Source: an uncultured Bacilli bacterium
GTDB taxonomy: Bacteria; Bacillota_I; Bacilli_A; RF39; UBA660
DNA: 64,000 nucleotides
Direction: 5' to 3'
Assembly: GCA_934162665.1 (NCBI GenBank)
Contig: CAKPJN010000005.1
Span: 34,387 to 98,386, forward strand
Shown: positions 43,383-53,075 of the stretch, piece by piece
Layout of the letters: the number at the start of each line of letters is the position of its first letter
Numbering within the stretch: position 1 is the stretch's first letter
Notes under the pieces: model-generated
Seen by the model: only the letters and a program-made list of their open reading frames with translations
What the model was told of the DNA's origin: nothing
The model's database searches: none
Program-made: the position numbers and the translations under genes

Positions 43383-44402
43383 CTACATCATATCCTTAAA
43401 TAGACCATAAATATATTTTTCAATATCAAATATTTGTAAATCTTCTTTTTTCTCACCTAGTCCAATAAACTTAACTGGCAATCCTACTTCTTGTTTAATC
43501 GCTAAAACTATACCACCTTTAGCTGTACCATCTAATTTAGTTAAGACTATACCAGTAATATCTGTAATTTCTTTAAACGCCTTAGCTTGACTAATACCAT
43601 TTTGTCCAGTCGTTGCGTCAACTACAAGTAATACTTCATGAGGAGCATCTTCTATTATTCCACTAATTACTTTATTAATCTTTTGAAGTTCATTCATAAG
43701 ATTAACCTTATTTTGAAGCCTTCCAGCTGTATCAATAAATACTACATCGTAATTCTCATTCTTTGCCTTAACAAGCCCATCATAAACAACGCTAGACGGA
43801 TCAGCTCCTTCAACAGTTCCATAAAAAGAAACACCAATTTTTTCACTCCATTCTCTAAGTTGCTCCACTGCTCCCGCTCTAAAAGTATCTGCCCCTATCA
43901 ATAAAACTTTCTTACCAGCTTCTTTTTCTTTCCAAGCCATTTTCCCAATTGTAGTAGTTTTACCCACTCCATTAACTCCAACGAATAATAATACAGTAGG
44001 AAATTTATCACTGTAATTAATTTTATTAACAAGTACTTCTTCATCAACATAAATAATAAACAATTCATCAACGATAATTTCTTTTAAATCTTCTGGATTA
44101 TCAATATTCTCATGTTTTACTCTATCTCGTAATTTGTCTATAAATTCAACAACTGTATTAACCCCAATATCAGCCATTATAAGTATTTCTTCTAATTCTT
44201 CAAAATAAGAATCATTAATTTTTTTATATTTATTAGTTAAATTAGAAAGTTTAGAAACAAACCCCTCACGAGATTTTGTTAAACCTTTTTCATATATTTG
44301 AACATCATTTTTTACTGATTCACTTTCATTAATAACTTCACTATTAAGTTTAGAACTATCATCATTTCTAAGCATATTTTTTATTTTATTAAATATTCCC
44401 AT
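43383..44402 (-). CDS. ftsY: Signal recognition particle receptor FtsY
   Basis: 339 residues. A short acidic N-terminal A region, then the NG domain: LLFVGVNGVGKTTTIGKMAW (P-loop), LIGADTFRAGAVEQL, FIDTAGRLQNK, VLTKLDGTAKGGI, GLGEKKEDLQIFD. It docks SRP-ribosome complexes at the membrane through GTP-dependent pairing with Ffh. The long acidic domain of enterobacterial FtsY is absent, as usual in Firmicutes. Confidence 0.95.
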   Translation of the reverse strand: MGIFNKIKNMLRNDDSSKLNSEVINESESVKNDVQIYEKGLTKSREGFVSKLSNLTNKYKKINDSYFEELEEILIMADIGVNTVVEFIDKLRDRVKHENIDNPEDLKEIIVDELFIIYVDEEVLVNKINYSDKFPTVLLFVGVNGVGKTTTIGKMAWKEKEAGKKVLLIGADTFRAGAVEQLREWSEKIGVSFYGTVEGADPSSVVYDGLVKAKNENYDVVFIDTAGRLQNKVNLMNELQKINKVISGIIEDAPHEVLLVVDATTGQNGISQAKAFKEITDITGIVLTKLDGTAKGGIVLAIKQEVGLPVKFIGLGEKKEDLQIFDIEKYIYGLFKDMM

Positions 44403-44472
44403 AATATCACCACTTAAATTATACCAAAATTTTCATAAAATATATACCCACTTTTAATATAAAATAGCCTAG

Positions 44473-44501
44473 TAGACAAAATAAATATTTTATAGTATAA
44501 T
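44473..44501 (+). promoter_or_regulatory. Promoter of rnjA
   Basis: TAGACA, 17-bp spacer, TATAAT, 45 bp before the rnjA ATG. Confidence 0.65.
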
Positions 44502-44546
44502 TAACTAGTTAGTTCTTTATATATTAACTTAAAGAAAGGAGAAATT

Positions 44547-46226
44547 ATGAAACCAATAGATACAAAAATTATTGTACTAGGTGGTTTAGGAGAAGTCGGA
44601 AAAAATATGTATTGTGTAATGCATAAAGACTCTATTGTTATAATTGATGCCGGTGTAAGTTTTCCTGAAAGTGAATTGATGGGTATAGATTACGTTTTAC
44701 CTGATTTCACTTTCTTAAAAGAAAATGAAGATAAAATTAAAGCTTTGCTTATAACTCATGGTCATGAAGATCATATAGGTGGTATTCCATTTTTATTACA
44801 AAGTATTAAAATTCCTGCTATATATGCTCCAAACCACGCAAAAGAATTAATCGCTGTTAAACTAGAAGATAAAAATATCAGATATGATAATTTATTTGTT
44901 TACACAGAAGATACAAGATTAAAATTTCAAGATATTGAAATAGAATTTTTTAGAACTACTCACTCTATTCCAGATTCACATGGAATATGTATTACTACAC
45001 CAGATGGAACAATTGTAACAACTGGTGACTATAAATTCGATTTAACACCAATCGGACCAATGGCTAACCTATATAAGATGGCAACAATTGGAGAAAGAGG
45101 TGTAGATTTACTAATTGGAGACTCAACTAACGCATTAAATGATGGTTTTTCAAATAGTGAATCAGTAGTAGATGAAACTTTAGGAGAAATGTTTGATAAA
45201 TGTAAAACAAATCGTATTATTATCGCAACATTTGCTTCCAACATTTATAGAGTAAAACATATCTTTGAAACCTGCTACAAACATAATAGAAAAATATGTA
45301 TATTTGGTAGAAGTATGGAAAATAACATTAACATTTCCATCAATGCTGGTTATATAGATCATAAAGAATTATTAATTTCACCTGAAGAAGCAAATAATCT
45401 TAAACCAAGTGAAGTTACAATTCTTTGTACAGGTTCCCAAGGTGAACCACTTGCGGCATTATCTAGAATATCAAATGGAACTCATAAACAAATAAAATTG
45501 AGACCTGATGATGTTGTAATATTTTCATCTAGCGCTATACCAGGTAATGCATTAAGTATATCGAAAATAGTTAATAAGTTATATTTAAAAGGAGTAAAAG
45601 TATATACTAATAACTCCCTAGCTGATTTACATACATCAGGCCATGCAAATGAAGAAGAAATAAAATTAATGATTAGATTAATTAAACCAAAATACATAAT
45701 GCCATTCCATGGTGACTATCGTATGCTTAAAAGACAAGCAGATATAGGAATAAATTGTGGAATTCCAAAAGAAAATACATTCATCTTAAAAAATGGTGAT
45801 TCCTTAAGTTTAAAAGATCATACAATAACTAAAGGAGAAAGTATGCCAGGATCTGATATATACGTAGATGGTAACCGTATTGGAGAGATTGGAAGTGCAG
45901 TTTTAAAAGATAGAAAGATAATGGCAAATGATGGTATTCTTGTAATTATAATAAATCTAGATATGAAAAAACGTGAATTATTAATCAAACCAAATATCAC
46001 AACTAGAGGATTCATTCTTGTTAATGAAAACGAAGACCTAATTCATAAAATAGAAAATAAATGTGATTATATTATAAAAAATCAATTAGCTAATCCAAAA
46101 ACAACATTCGCTATACTAAAGACTAACCTAATTGAAGAATTATATCCATATATAAATGGACTAACTGGAAGAAAACCAATCATATTACCAATAATATTAG
46201 ATATAAAAAGAACAAATTCAGACTAA
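44547..46226 (+). CDS. rnjA: Ribonuclease J
   Basis: 559 residues. Beta-lactamase core with LGGLGEVGKNM, ITHGHEDHIGGI (metal-binding), STHS-like TTHSIPDSHG and GDYKFD; beta-CASP part with GSQGEPLAAL, HTSGHA and MPFHGDYRML; C-terminal domain (about 450-559). It is a 5'-3' exonuclease and endonuclease for mRNA turnover and rRNA maturation. I cannot decide J1 versus J2 by eye. It has its own promoter, an AAAGGAG ribosome site and a strong terminator; RNase Y is encoded 450 bp away on the opposite strand. Confidence 0.93.
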   Translation: MKPIDTKIIVLGGLGEVGKNMYCVMHKDSIVIIDAGVSFPESELMGIDYVLPDFTFLKENEDKIKALLITHGHEDHIGGIPFLLQSIKIPAIYAPNHAKELIAVKLEDKNIRYDNLFVYTEDTRLKFQDIEIEFFRTTHSIPDSHGICITTPDGTIVTTGDYKFDLTPIGPMANLYKMATIGERGVDLLIGDSTNALNDGFSNSESVVDETLGEMFDKCKTNRIIIATFASNIYRVKHIFETCYKHNRKICIFGRSMENNINISINAGYIDHKELLISPEEANNLKPSEVTILCTGSQGEPLAALSRISNGTHKQIKLRPDDVVIFSSSAIPGNALSISKIVNKLYLKGVKVYTNNSLADLHTSGHANEEEIKLMIRLIKPKYIMPFHGDYRMLKRQADIGINCGIPKENTFILKNGDSLSLKDHTITKGESMPGSDIYVDGNRIGEIGSAVLKDRKIMANDGILVIIINLDMKKRELLIKPNITTRGFILVNENEDLIHKIENKCDYIIKNQLANPKTTFAILKTNLIEELYPYINGLTGRKPIILPIILDIKRTNSD

Positions 46227-46244
46227 AAATGAATTTGTTTTTTT
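46211..46244 (+). terminator. Intrinsic terminator after rnjA
   Basis: ACAAATTC, loop, GAATTTGT followed by seven T. The stem begins in the last codons of rnjA. Confidence 0.85.
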
Positions 46245-46596
46245 ATATTCTTTCAAAAACATAATTATCTAGTCCCATAACAAAATCACCATATTCTATA
46301 TTGTAATATAAGATAACTTTAAAATAAAAATTACGTTTATCTCTATCAAAAATATTAATTAATTTTAAATAATGATTCCAACTAATTTCATTCATATTTT
46401 TATAAAAAACTGGAAAACACAAATAAAACAACTTCATATTTTTAATATTTTCGCAAGAAAAAGTATAACTAAGTCCAAACTTATAACAATATATATTAGA
46501 AATTTTTTTCACAACATTATCATATTTATTTTGATATTTAACAACACTTTTTCCAATATTCCAAAAATAAAAAGGTCGAATATTATTCATAAACAT
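46243..46596 (-). CDS. Isolated DUF1016 N-terminal-like domain
   Basis: 117 residues. The pattern FYFWNIGKSVVKYQNKY, then SCENIKNMKLFYLCFP, SWNHYLKLINI, RDKRNFYFKVILYYN and a final FERI follows the N-terminal helical domain of DUF1016 (YhcG-type) proteins. Those are normally about 330 residues with a C-terminal PD-(D/E)XK nuclease domain, entirely absent here. GAGGTG precedes the ATG, so it may still be expressed. It is either a relic of a mobile gene or a stand-alone module. Confidence 0.65.
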   Translation of the reverse strand: MFMNNIRPFYFWNIGKSVVKYQNKYDNVVKKISNIYCYKFGLSYTFSCENIKNMKLFYLCFPVFYKNMNEISWNHYLKLINIFDRDKRNFYFKVILYYNIEYGDFVMGLDNYVFERI

Positions 46597-46670
46597 AACC
46601 TCACCTCTAACTATATATTAGAAATAAATTTACAAACTCCTATAAAAAATTAAAAAAAGAAGAAACTATT

Positions 46671-48224
46671 TTATCTAGCTTCCTCTTGTGCTCTCGTCTC
46701 ACGAACAACTGTAATTTTTATTGTTCCTGGATATTTCATATTTTCTTCAATTTTTTCTTTCATTTCTCGAGCTATTTTATGTGCACCCAAATCATCAATT
46801 TCATCAGGTTTAACAATTACTCTAAGTTCCCTACCAGCTTGCATCGCAAAAGTTTTTTCAACTCCATCAATAGAATTACCAACGTCCTCTAATTGTGAAA
46901 GACGATTAATATAATTTTCTAAAGAATCATTTCTAGCACCAGGTCTAGATGCAGATAGCGAATCAGCAATAGCTACTAAAATAGAAATAACACTAGTAGC
47001 TTCAGTATCACCATGATGTGACGCTATAGAGTTAATAACAACATCATCTTCATGATATTTCTTTGCTAAATTAACACCAATTTCAACATGGCTTCCCTCT
47101 ATTTCATGATCTATAGCTTTGCCAATATCATGAAGCAATCCTGCACGTTTTGCTAAATTAACATTTTCACCAAGTTCAGCAGCTAAAAGTCCAGCAAGTT
47201 CACTAACCTCAATAGAATGTTGTAAAGCATTTTGACCATAACTAGTTCTAAAATGAAGTTTACCAATTATCTCAATCAATTCAGGATCAAATTTAGTAAG
47301 TCCTAACTCAAAAGTTGCATCTTGTCCATACTCAATAATCTTTTGACGCATATCCTTACAAACTTTATCATATAATTCTTCAATTCTAGTAGGATGAATT
47401 CTTCCATCCTTCATTAAACTTTCCAAAGTAACTCTAGCAATCTCACGTCTTAACGGATCAAAGCTAGATAAAACTACAGCTTCAGGTGTATCATCAATAA
47501 TTAAATCAACTCCTGTAATAGCTTCAATTGTACGAATATTTCTACCCTCTCTACCAATTATGCGACCTTTCATCTCATCGTTTGGTAAATCAACTACTGT
47601 TACAGTTTGATCACTTGAAATATCTGCTGAATATCTTTGCATAGAAGTAACTATAAGTTCACGAGCAGTTTTATCAGCCGTAAGCTTTGCCTCATCTTCT
47701 CTTTCTTTAATATATTCAGAAATTTCTTTGTTCATATTTTCTTTAACTTGACTCATAACTAAACTACGAGCCTTATCTTTACTAAAACCAGATATCTTTT
47801 CTAATAAATCAAGTTGTTCTTTTTTTATTTCATCCACTTTACTTTTTTCATTTTGGATTTCAAGTTGTTTAGAAGAAAGTTTTTCTTCACGTTCATCTAA
47901 AGAAGCCTCTCTCTTTTGAAATAATTCATCTCTTTTATCAATACTTGCTTCACGTTGTAGTAATCTATTTTCTGACTCCTTTATTTCTTCTTTCTTTTCT
48001 TTTATTTCTTTATCTAATTCCATTTTTAATTTATGTGCTTCTTCTTTTTGTTCAAGAGCCGCATCTCTTTTTATTTTCTCAACATCCTTACGTGCCTGAG
48101 AAATAATTGATTCTGCCCTTTTAGACGCAGCATTTACTTTTAATGAATTTATAATAAAGGCTATAATAAATCCTATAAGAAATCCAATAGCAACAAGCAA
48201 AATAGGGAATAATAAATTACCCAT
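46671..48224 (-). CDS. rny: Ribonuclease Y
   Basis: 517 residues. An N-terminal membrane helix (about 3-27), long coiled coil (about 30-190), KH domain with GRIIGREGRNIRTIEAITGV and an HD domain with LLHDIGKAIDHE and IASHHGD. RNase Y is the membrane-bound endonuclease starting mRNA decay in Firmicutes. Length is normal. GGAGGA precedes the ATG. Confidence 0.95.
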   Translation of the reverse strand: MGNLLFPILLVAIGFLIGFIIAFIINSLKVNAASKRAESIISQARKDVEKIKRDAALEQKEEAHKLKMELDKEIKEKKEEIKESENRLLQREASIDKRDELFQKREASLDEREEKLSSKQLEIQNEKSKVDEIKKEQLDLLEKISGFSKDKARSLVMSQVKENMNKEISEYIKEREDEAKLTADKTARELIVTSMQRYSADISSDQTVTVVDLPNDEMKGRIIGREGRNIRTIEAITGVDLIIDDTPEAVVLSSFDPLRREIARVTLESLMKDGRIHPTRIEELYDKVCKDMRQKIIEYGQDATFELGLTKFDPELIEIIGKLHFRTSYGQNALQHSIEVSELAGLLAAELGENVNLAKRAGLLHDIGKAIDHEIEGSHVEIGVNLAKKYHEDDVVINSIASHHGDTEATSVISILVAIADSLSASRPGARNDSLENYINRLSQLEDVGNSIDGVEKTFAMQAGRELRVIVKPDEIDDLGAHKIAREMKEKIEENMKYPGTIKITVVRETRAQEEAR

Positions 48225-48327
48225 ATTTCCTCCATCTTTCTAGATTATAAAACCATATAATCTACTTATATTGTAGATTTATTTTTATGCCTTGTCAAGA
48301 AAAAGACTAAACAAAGAGTTGTATTAT

Positions 48328-49725
48328 CTATTTAAAATAATCCTTAATAACATCATAGTCACAATATTTTACTTTCTTATCTAATATAGCCATATAATTA
48401 TCACGTCCTTTACCTATAATAAGTACTAAATCACCCTCACTTGCTATATCAAGAGCATAAGAAATAGCCCTAGCCCTATCAATAATAATTTCATAATTAT
48501 CTAAATCAGTATCCGAAAGCATATCATCAATAATATTATTAGGATCTTCAAACCTTGGATCATCCATAGTAAAAACAACCAAATCGACATTCTCTAATAA
48601 AAATTTACCAATTAGTTTTCTCTTTTCTTTTTCTCTACCTCCTGCTGCACCTGTAACTAAAATTACTCTCTTATATCCACTAAAACTGTTAACTAAATTT
48701 TTAATACCATAAAACGTATGTGCATAATCTAATACCAAATCATACTTTTGTCCAAAATTTAAAAACTCACGTCTCCCATTAATAGGAATAAGTTTAGAAA
48801 TTCTATCAATTAAATCGTTAGAATCAATCCCTTTAACAAGACAAATAAGAAATGCTAAAACTACATTGTAGACATTATATTCACCAGACAATGGACTAAC
48901 TATATTATATACTTCGTTCTGAAAAGTAATGTCAAATGACACTTTTTCTTTACAATAATTTACATTAGAAATTACACAGTCATTGTCACTAGAAAATCCA
49001 TATGTATACATATTATGATATTTAATATCTTTACAGTTTTCACAGTCTCCATTAATAATTAAATACCCATCATAATTTAATAAGTCAACAAGATGTCGCT
49101 TGCAATCTATATAATTAGAAATAGTTTTATGAACATTCAAATGATCTTCAGTAATATTAGTAAACCCAACTACATCATATTTTAAATTGTCAACTCTTTT
49201 ATGAAGAAGTGCTTCGCTAGACACCTCCATAACAATCGATTTACAATCACTATTTTTAATATTAGAAAAGCACTTATAAAGTTCTTCAACACAAGGTGTT
49301 GTATTAGAAATACTATTAACTCTACCATCAACTTCTAAACCATTAGTCCCAATATATGCAGTTTTCATGCTAGGATTTAATAATTGCTTTATAATTGAAG
49401 TAGTCGTTGTCTTACCATCAGTACCAGTTACACCAATAAAAGAAAAGAAAGAAATAGAAACACTATAAAATTTCTCACAAATCGATATTAAAGCAGAATC
49501 AATGTCATCAACTACAATAACAGGAACAGATAATTTAATATCTCTATCAGTAACAACCGCAACCGCTCCATTTTCTATAGCATCATCAATAAATTCAAAA
49601 TGATCAACATTAAAGCCTCTAGTTGCTACAAACAAATAATTTGGCTTCACCCTTCTCGAATCAGTAGTAACACCATCAATTAAAGTACTATAGTTACAAT
49701 CAATCAATTTTTTTAATTTTTTCAT
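48328..49725 (-). CDS. murE: UDP-MurNAc-tripeptide synthetase MurE
   Basis: 465 residues from ATG 49725 (GGAGG upstream; the frame extends further without a ribosome site). Mur ligase with DSRRVKPNYLFVA, GVTGTDGKTTTT (P-loop), the carbamate-lysine region GFTNITEDHLNVH, DYAHT and the specificity loop DDPRFEDP near residue 400. It adds the third stem-peptide residue. DNPR specifies meso-DAP enzymes and DNPA is seen in Lys enzymes; this protein has DDPR, so the substrate is uncertain, with meso-DAP slightly favoured by the Arg. Confidence 0.92.
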   Translation of the reverse strand: MKKLKKLIDCNYSTLIDGVTTDSRRVKPNYLFVATRGFNVDHFEFIDDAIENGAVAVVTDRDIKLSVPVIVVDDIDSALISICEKFYSVSISFFSFIGVTGTDGKTTTTSIIKQLLNPSMKTAYIGTNGLEVDGRVNSISNTTPCVEELYKCFSNIKNSDCKSIVMEVSSEALLHKRVDNLKYDVVGFTNITEDHLNVHKTISNYIDCKRHLVDLLNYDGYLIINGDCENCKDIKYHNMYTYGFSSDNDCVISNVNYCKEKVSFDITFQNEVYNIVSPLSGEYNVYNVVLAFLICLVKGIDSNDLIDRISKLIPINGRREFLNFGQKYDLVLDYAHTFYGIKNLVNSFSGYKRVILVTGAAGGREKEKRKLIGKFLLENVDLVVFTMDDPRFEDPNNIIDDMLSDTDLDNYEIIIDRARAISYALDIASEGDLVLIIGKGRDNYMAILDKKVKYCDYDVIKDYFK

Positions 49726-49780
49726 AAAACCTCCATACCATTTAAGTAAAAATATAATGACCAATTTAATATAATATATG

Positions 49781-49808
49781 AAAAAAGAAAGAATTAGTTT
49801 TCTTTCTT
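49781..49808 (-). terminator. Intrinsic terminator after recA
   Basis: Minus strand AAGAAAGAA-AACTAA-TTCTTTCTT followed by TT. It overlaps the last codons of recA. Confidence 0.7.
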
Positions 49809-50822
49809 AGCTAAATCAATATCATAATATTGTCTGACCTTTAATTCCAATTCATTTTTCAAATCAGGATTATCTTTTAAAAGTAGCTTAACATTCTCTT
49901 TTCCTTGACCAAGCTTTTCTCCATTATAAGAATACCAAGCACCTGTCTTTTCAACAATACCCGCTTCACTAGCTAAATCGATAATTTCTCCTTCTCGAGA
50001 TACTCCCTCACCATACATAATATCAACAACAGCTGTTTTAAATGGTGGCGCAACTTTGTTTTTAACAATCTTTACAGTAGTTTTATTACCAACTACACCA
50101 TCCCCCATTTTTAATTGCTCATTTCTTCTAATATCAAGTCTAATTGTAGAATAGAATTTAAGAGCACGACCACCTGGAGTAGTTTCTGGATTACCAAACA
50201 TAACGCCAACTTTTTCCCTTAACTGATTAATAAAAATTGCGATTGTTTTTGTTTTATTAATAGTCCCAGATAATTTTCTCAAAGCTTGTGACATCAATCT
50301 AGCCTGAAGTCCAACATGAGAATCTCCCATTTCACCATCAATTTCAGCCTGCGGAACAAGTGCAGCAACTGAATCAATTACTATAATACTAACAGCTTCA
50401 CTTCTAACTAGTGCCTCACATATTTCTAGAGCTTGCTCACCTGTATCTGGTTGAGAAAGTAATAACTCATTAATATTTACTCCTAAACGTTCAGCATAAA
50501 CAGGATCCAAAGCATGTTCAGCATCAATAAATGCAGCACGACCACCTGTTTTTTGTACTTCTGCTATAGCTTGAAGTGCAAAAGTAGTTTTACCACTTGA
50601 TTCAGGTCCATAAATTTCAATAATTCTACCTCTAGGATATCCGCCTACCCCAAGTGCTATATCTAATGATAAGCATCCACTTGAGCAAACATCCACTTTC
50701 ATATGAGTACTATCACCAAGCTTCATAATAGCACCTTTTCCAAATTGTTTTTCTATATCACTTAAAACTTGCTCTAACGCCTTATCTTTATCCTTTACAA
50801 CGTCCTTTGTTATTTTTGCCAT
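49794..50822 (-). CDS. recA: Recombinase RecA
   Basis: 342 residues, full length: GPESSGKTTF (Walker A), FIDAEHALDP, VIDSVAALVP (Walker B), FINQLREKVGVMFGNPETTP (L2 loop region), RALKFYSTIRL. It carries out strand exchange and stimulates LexA self-cleavage. GGAGGA precedes the ATG. About 70 bp upstream is CGAACAATTGTTTT, a candidate LexA site shared with the integrative element. Confidence 0.97.
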   Translation of the reverse strand: MAKITKDVVKDKDKALEQVLSDIEKQFGKGAIMKLGDSTHMKVDVCSSGCLSLDIALGVGGYPRGRIIEIYGPESSGKTTFALQAIAEVQKTGGRAAFIDAEHALDPVYAERLGVNINELLLSQPDTGEQALEICEALVRSEAVSIIVIDSVAALVPQAEIDGEMGDSHVGLQARLMSQALRKLSGTINKTKTIAIFINQLREKVGVMFGNPETTPGGRALKFYSTIRLDIRRNEQLKMGDGVVGNKTTVKIVKNKVAPPFKTAVVDIMYGEGVSREGEIIDLASEAGIVEKTGAWYSYNGEKLGQGKENVKLLLKDNPDLKNELELKVRQYYDIDLAKKEN

Positions 50823-50890
50823 AATTTCCTCCTATAAATAACTTACATATTAATTGTATAATATTTCTTTTCAAAATGCAATAGTTTTTA

Positions 50891-50904
50891 CGAACAATTG
50901 TTTT
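50891..50904. promoter_or_regulatory. Candidate LexA (SOS) box upstream of recA
   Basis: CGAACAATTGTTTT matches the Gram-positive SOS pattern CGAAC-n4-GTTyk and is placed as expected for recA autoregulation. The same 14 bases occur at 37891-37904. Confidence 0.65.
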
Positions 50905-50934
50905 ACAATTTTTACCTTAAAAATTTACTAAAAA

Positions 50935-50966
50935 ATAAAAATTCCCCTAAGCAAAAAGGAATTTTC
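50935..50966 (-). terminator. Intrinsic terminator after pgsA
   Basis: Minus strand AAATTCC, 12-base loop, GGAATTT then TTATTTTTT. Confidence 0.75.
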
Positions 50967-50976
50967 AATTAAATTA

Positions 50977-51585
50977 CTAATTAGAAATAGTATTTTGACT
51001 TTTAAAAATTAATTCTTTATTTAACTTAAAATACTGAATAGCTGATACTATAGACATTATACAAGCCAAATAAAGTAAGAAATCAGCAACTCTTAAATTA
51101 ATAAATTCAAATGGTAAGTTATAAAAAAATGTAAGTACAACTCCAACCATTAAAGACGCAGTTTTGATTTTACCAGACTTAATAGCAGCAACCACTCTAC
51201 CCTTACTAGCTGCTTCCATTTTGATAGCATTAACAACTATATCTCTAAGTACAATAATAACTGGAATAATTTCATTAATAAAACCATGAGCAGCTAAAAT
51301 AATAAGTACTGAATTAACTAAAACTTTATCTGCAATAGCATCAAGCATCTTACCAGTATCAGTAACTTGATTATTTTTACGAGCTAAATAACCATCTAAA
51401 AAATCAGTTAAACTAGCTATAATAAAAATAATACCTGCAATAATATATTGTAATTCAATACTAACCCCACCAACTATATATCTAGGAAAATTTATTCCCA
51501 CCATATAAAAAGGAAAAGAAAGTAAAGCAATAACTACTACACTCAAAATTAGTCTTAAAACAGTAAGCTTAGTAGGTAAATTCAT
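50977..51585 (-). CDS. pgsA: CDP-diacylglycerol-glycerol-3-phosphate 3-phosphatidyltransferase
   Basis: 202 residues with about five helices. The CDP-alcohol phosphatidyltransferase motif is complete: D-G-x2-A-R-x8-G-x3-D-x3-D in FLDGYLARKNNQ through TGKMLDAIADK. It makes phosphatidylglycerophosphate, the committed step to phosphatidylglycerol. Start MNLPTKLTVLR (ATG 51585) is the usual PgsA opening; upstream in-frame ATG/GTG exist at 51591/51594. It overlaps rodZ by 17 bp, a pairing common in Firmicutes. Confidence 0.93.
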   Translation of the reverse strand: MNLPTKLTVLRLILSVVVIALLSFPFYMVGINFPRYIVGGVSIELQYIIAGIIFIIASLTDFLDGYLARKNNQVTDTGKMLDAIADKVLVNSVLIILAAHGFINEIIPVIIVLRDIVVNAIKMEAASKGRVVAAIKSGKIKTASLMVGVVLTFFYNLPFEFINLRVADFLLYLACIMSIVSAIQYFKLNKELIFKSQNTISN

Positions 51586-52066
51586 AAACATCACTCTTTT
51601 CTATATGATTAATTAATTCACTATTTCTAACTGGTGCCTTATTTATAAAACTAACAATAAAATAAATCACCACAAAAACAATTATAAAAGATATTACTAA
51701 AACAATTAAAGACCAGACATTAACTTTTTCTTTAGGAATATTAGTATAAGGAGATGTAACTTTTTTTTCTTTATTAGCATCAATCTTTTTTTGAGCTTCC
51801 AATATATCATCTAAAGAAATCTTTGAAGTATGTTCAAATAAAAAGTCATTAAACTCATCTATAACCTTTTCAGAATCAAGCCCCAAATATTTTGCATACG
51901 ACCTAACATATTGCTTTAAACTATATACATCCTTAAAAGCTTTTGTATTACCACTCTCTATATTTTCAATTTGAGATGTAGAAAGTTCCAAATCTTCTGC
52001 AGCTTCTTCAATACTTACACCATTATCAATTCTAGTAGTTTTTAAGTATTTACCTAAATCCTTCAA
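51569..52066 (-). CDS. rodZ: RodZ-like protein (HTH_25 plus membrane helix)
   Basis: 165 residues. An N-terminal HTH domain (LGKYLKTTRIDNGVSIEEAA, QIENIESGN, YLGLDSEKVID), a linker, one helix (about 122-146), then a very short outer tail. RodZ links MreB to the elongation machinery. The usual extracytoplasmic DUF4115 domain is missing, leaving only about 20 residues. Located directly upstream of pgsA as in Bacillus. Confidence 0.85.
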   Translation of the reverse strand: MKDLGKYLKTTRIDNGVSIEEAAEDLELSTSQIENIESGNTKAFKDVYSLKQYVRSYAKYLGLDSEKVIDEFNDFLFEHTSKISLDDILEAQKKIDANKEKKVTSPYTNIPKEKVNVWSLIVLVISFIIVFVVIYFIVSFINKAPVRNSELINHIEKSDVYEFTY

Positions 52067-52089
52067 TTAAAACACCTCGCATAATAAAC

Positions 52090-52432
52090 AAATAATATAA
52101 ATAAGCCATGTTCTGTTCCTATTACTAGGCGACAAACATTTATCTACCGATTTCTCAGTCTCTAACTCAGTTTTATTCCTTTGTTAGAACTCCCCTACCA
52201 AAATTTGGGTTTCTTGCTCGTGGGGTTTACCGCGTTTCACTTTTTAGTTTCCTAAAACATCGTCACTGTGGCACTTTACAGATTAAATCATATTAAAAAA
52301 CTTAGATTTAAACTCCGCCGTTAGAATTATCTACCCTAAGTTATTTTTTTCCTAGGCACGAACACTACAATCATCACAGACTGTGCAAGCATGGACTTTC
52401 CTCAAGTATCATAAGATACCAGCGTTTGTCTA
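52090..52432 (-). ncRNA. rnpB: RNase P RNA, class B
   Basis: The minus strand contains the conserved 5' block GAGGAAAGTCCATGC (52389-52403), GTAGTGTTCGTGCCTAG, and the 3' block ACAGAACATGGCTTA (52102-52116). The spacing (about 300 nt) and flanking P-stems fit the Bacillus-type class B catalytic RNA that matures tRNA 5' ends. Exact ends are estimated. It lies between gpsB and rodZ. Confidence 0.92.
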
Positions 52433-52436
52433 TATA

Positions 52437-52778
52437 TTAATTGCCTTTATTGCTCAAATTATACACCATTTTTTCAAGTTGTGAAAGTCTTCTTAAAATA
52501 TCAACATTAGTTACTTCCATACCATCAGAAGTAGTGCTTTTAGCAACTTCCATATTTAATTTAGAATTTCTAAGTTCTTGCTTTAGATTCATAATTTCAC
52601 CTAATAAATCTGCCTTCTCTTTTTCTAAATCATTAATAATATTAAGGAATTGTTCATAGTCACCAATAATCATATCTAAAAATTGATCAACTTCCTTCAT
52701 ACGATAACCACGAGTATCTATTTTAAATTCTTTTTCTAAAATATCCTGTGGCATAAGAGTAATTTTATTTTGATACAT
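52437..52778 (-). CDS. gpsB: GpsB/DivIVA-family cell-division protein
   Basis: 113 residues from ATG 52778 (GGTGAT upstream). N-terminal DivIVA domain: LMPQDILEKEFKIDTRGYRM and EVDQFLDMIIGDYEQF; then a coiled coil (about 45-75) and a short C-terminal helix that forms the GpsB trimer. GpsB coordinates penicillin-binding proteins with the division site. A class A PBP gene (ponA) lies just across the divergent spacer, as in Bacillus. Confidence 0.9.
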   Translation of the reverse strand: MYQNKITLMPQDILEKEFKIDTRGYRMKEVDQFLDMIIGDYEQFLNIINDLEKEKADLLGEIMNLKQELRNSKLNMEVAKSTTSDGMEVTNVDILRRLSQLEKMVYNLSNKGN

Positions 52779-52814
52779 AAATATCACCAATCCCTTTACA
52801 CTAATATTATTACA

Positions 52815-52937
52815 TTAAAGATTATTTTTGTCAATTGTAACAGCACTATTTAAGAAAGATACTCTCATACAAATACTAACATTTTTAGTCTGATTTAACA
52901 TTTTATCAAACACCCTAATAACTTCAAAATTATTCAT
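52815..52937 (-). CDS. Small ORF upstream of gpsB, unknown
   Basis: 40 residues starting MNNFEVIRVFDKMLNQTKNV and ending VTIDKNNL, preceded by TTGGTGAT at the right spacing. It lies 36 bp upstream of gpsB on the same strand. No recognised family; could be a real small protein or a leader. Confidence 0.4.
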   Translation of the reverse strand: MNNFEVIRVFDKMLNQTKNVSICMRVSFLNSAVTIDKNNL

Positions 52938-53075
52938 TTTAATCACCAAATTAAATTATACGTTATTTTTATTTTTTTTCTAGCGATTCGACAATATTAG
53001 ATTTTATTTTTTATAAATAAAGAAAATTAATAGAAAAATTCATCAATATATAGTATAATAAAAACAGGTGATGAG

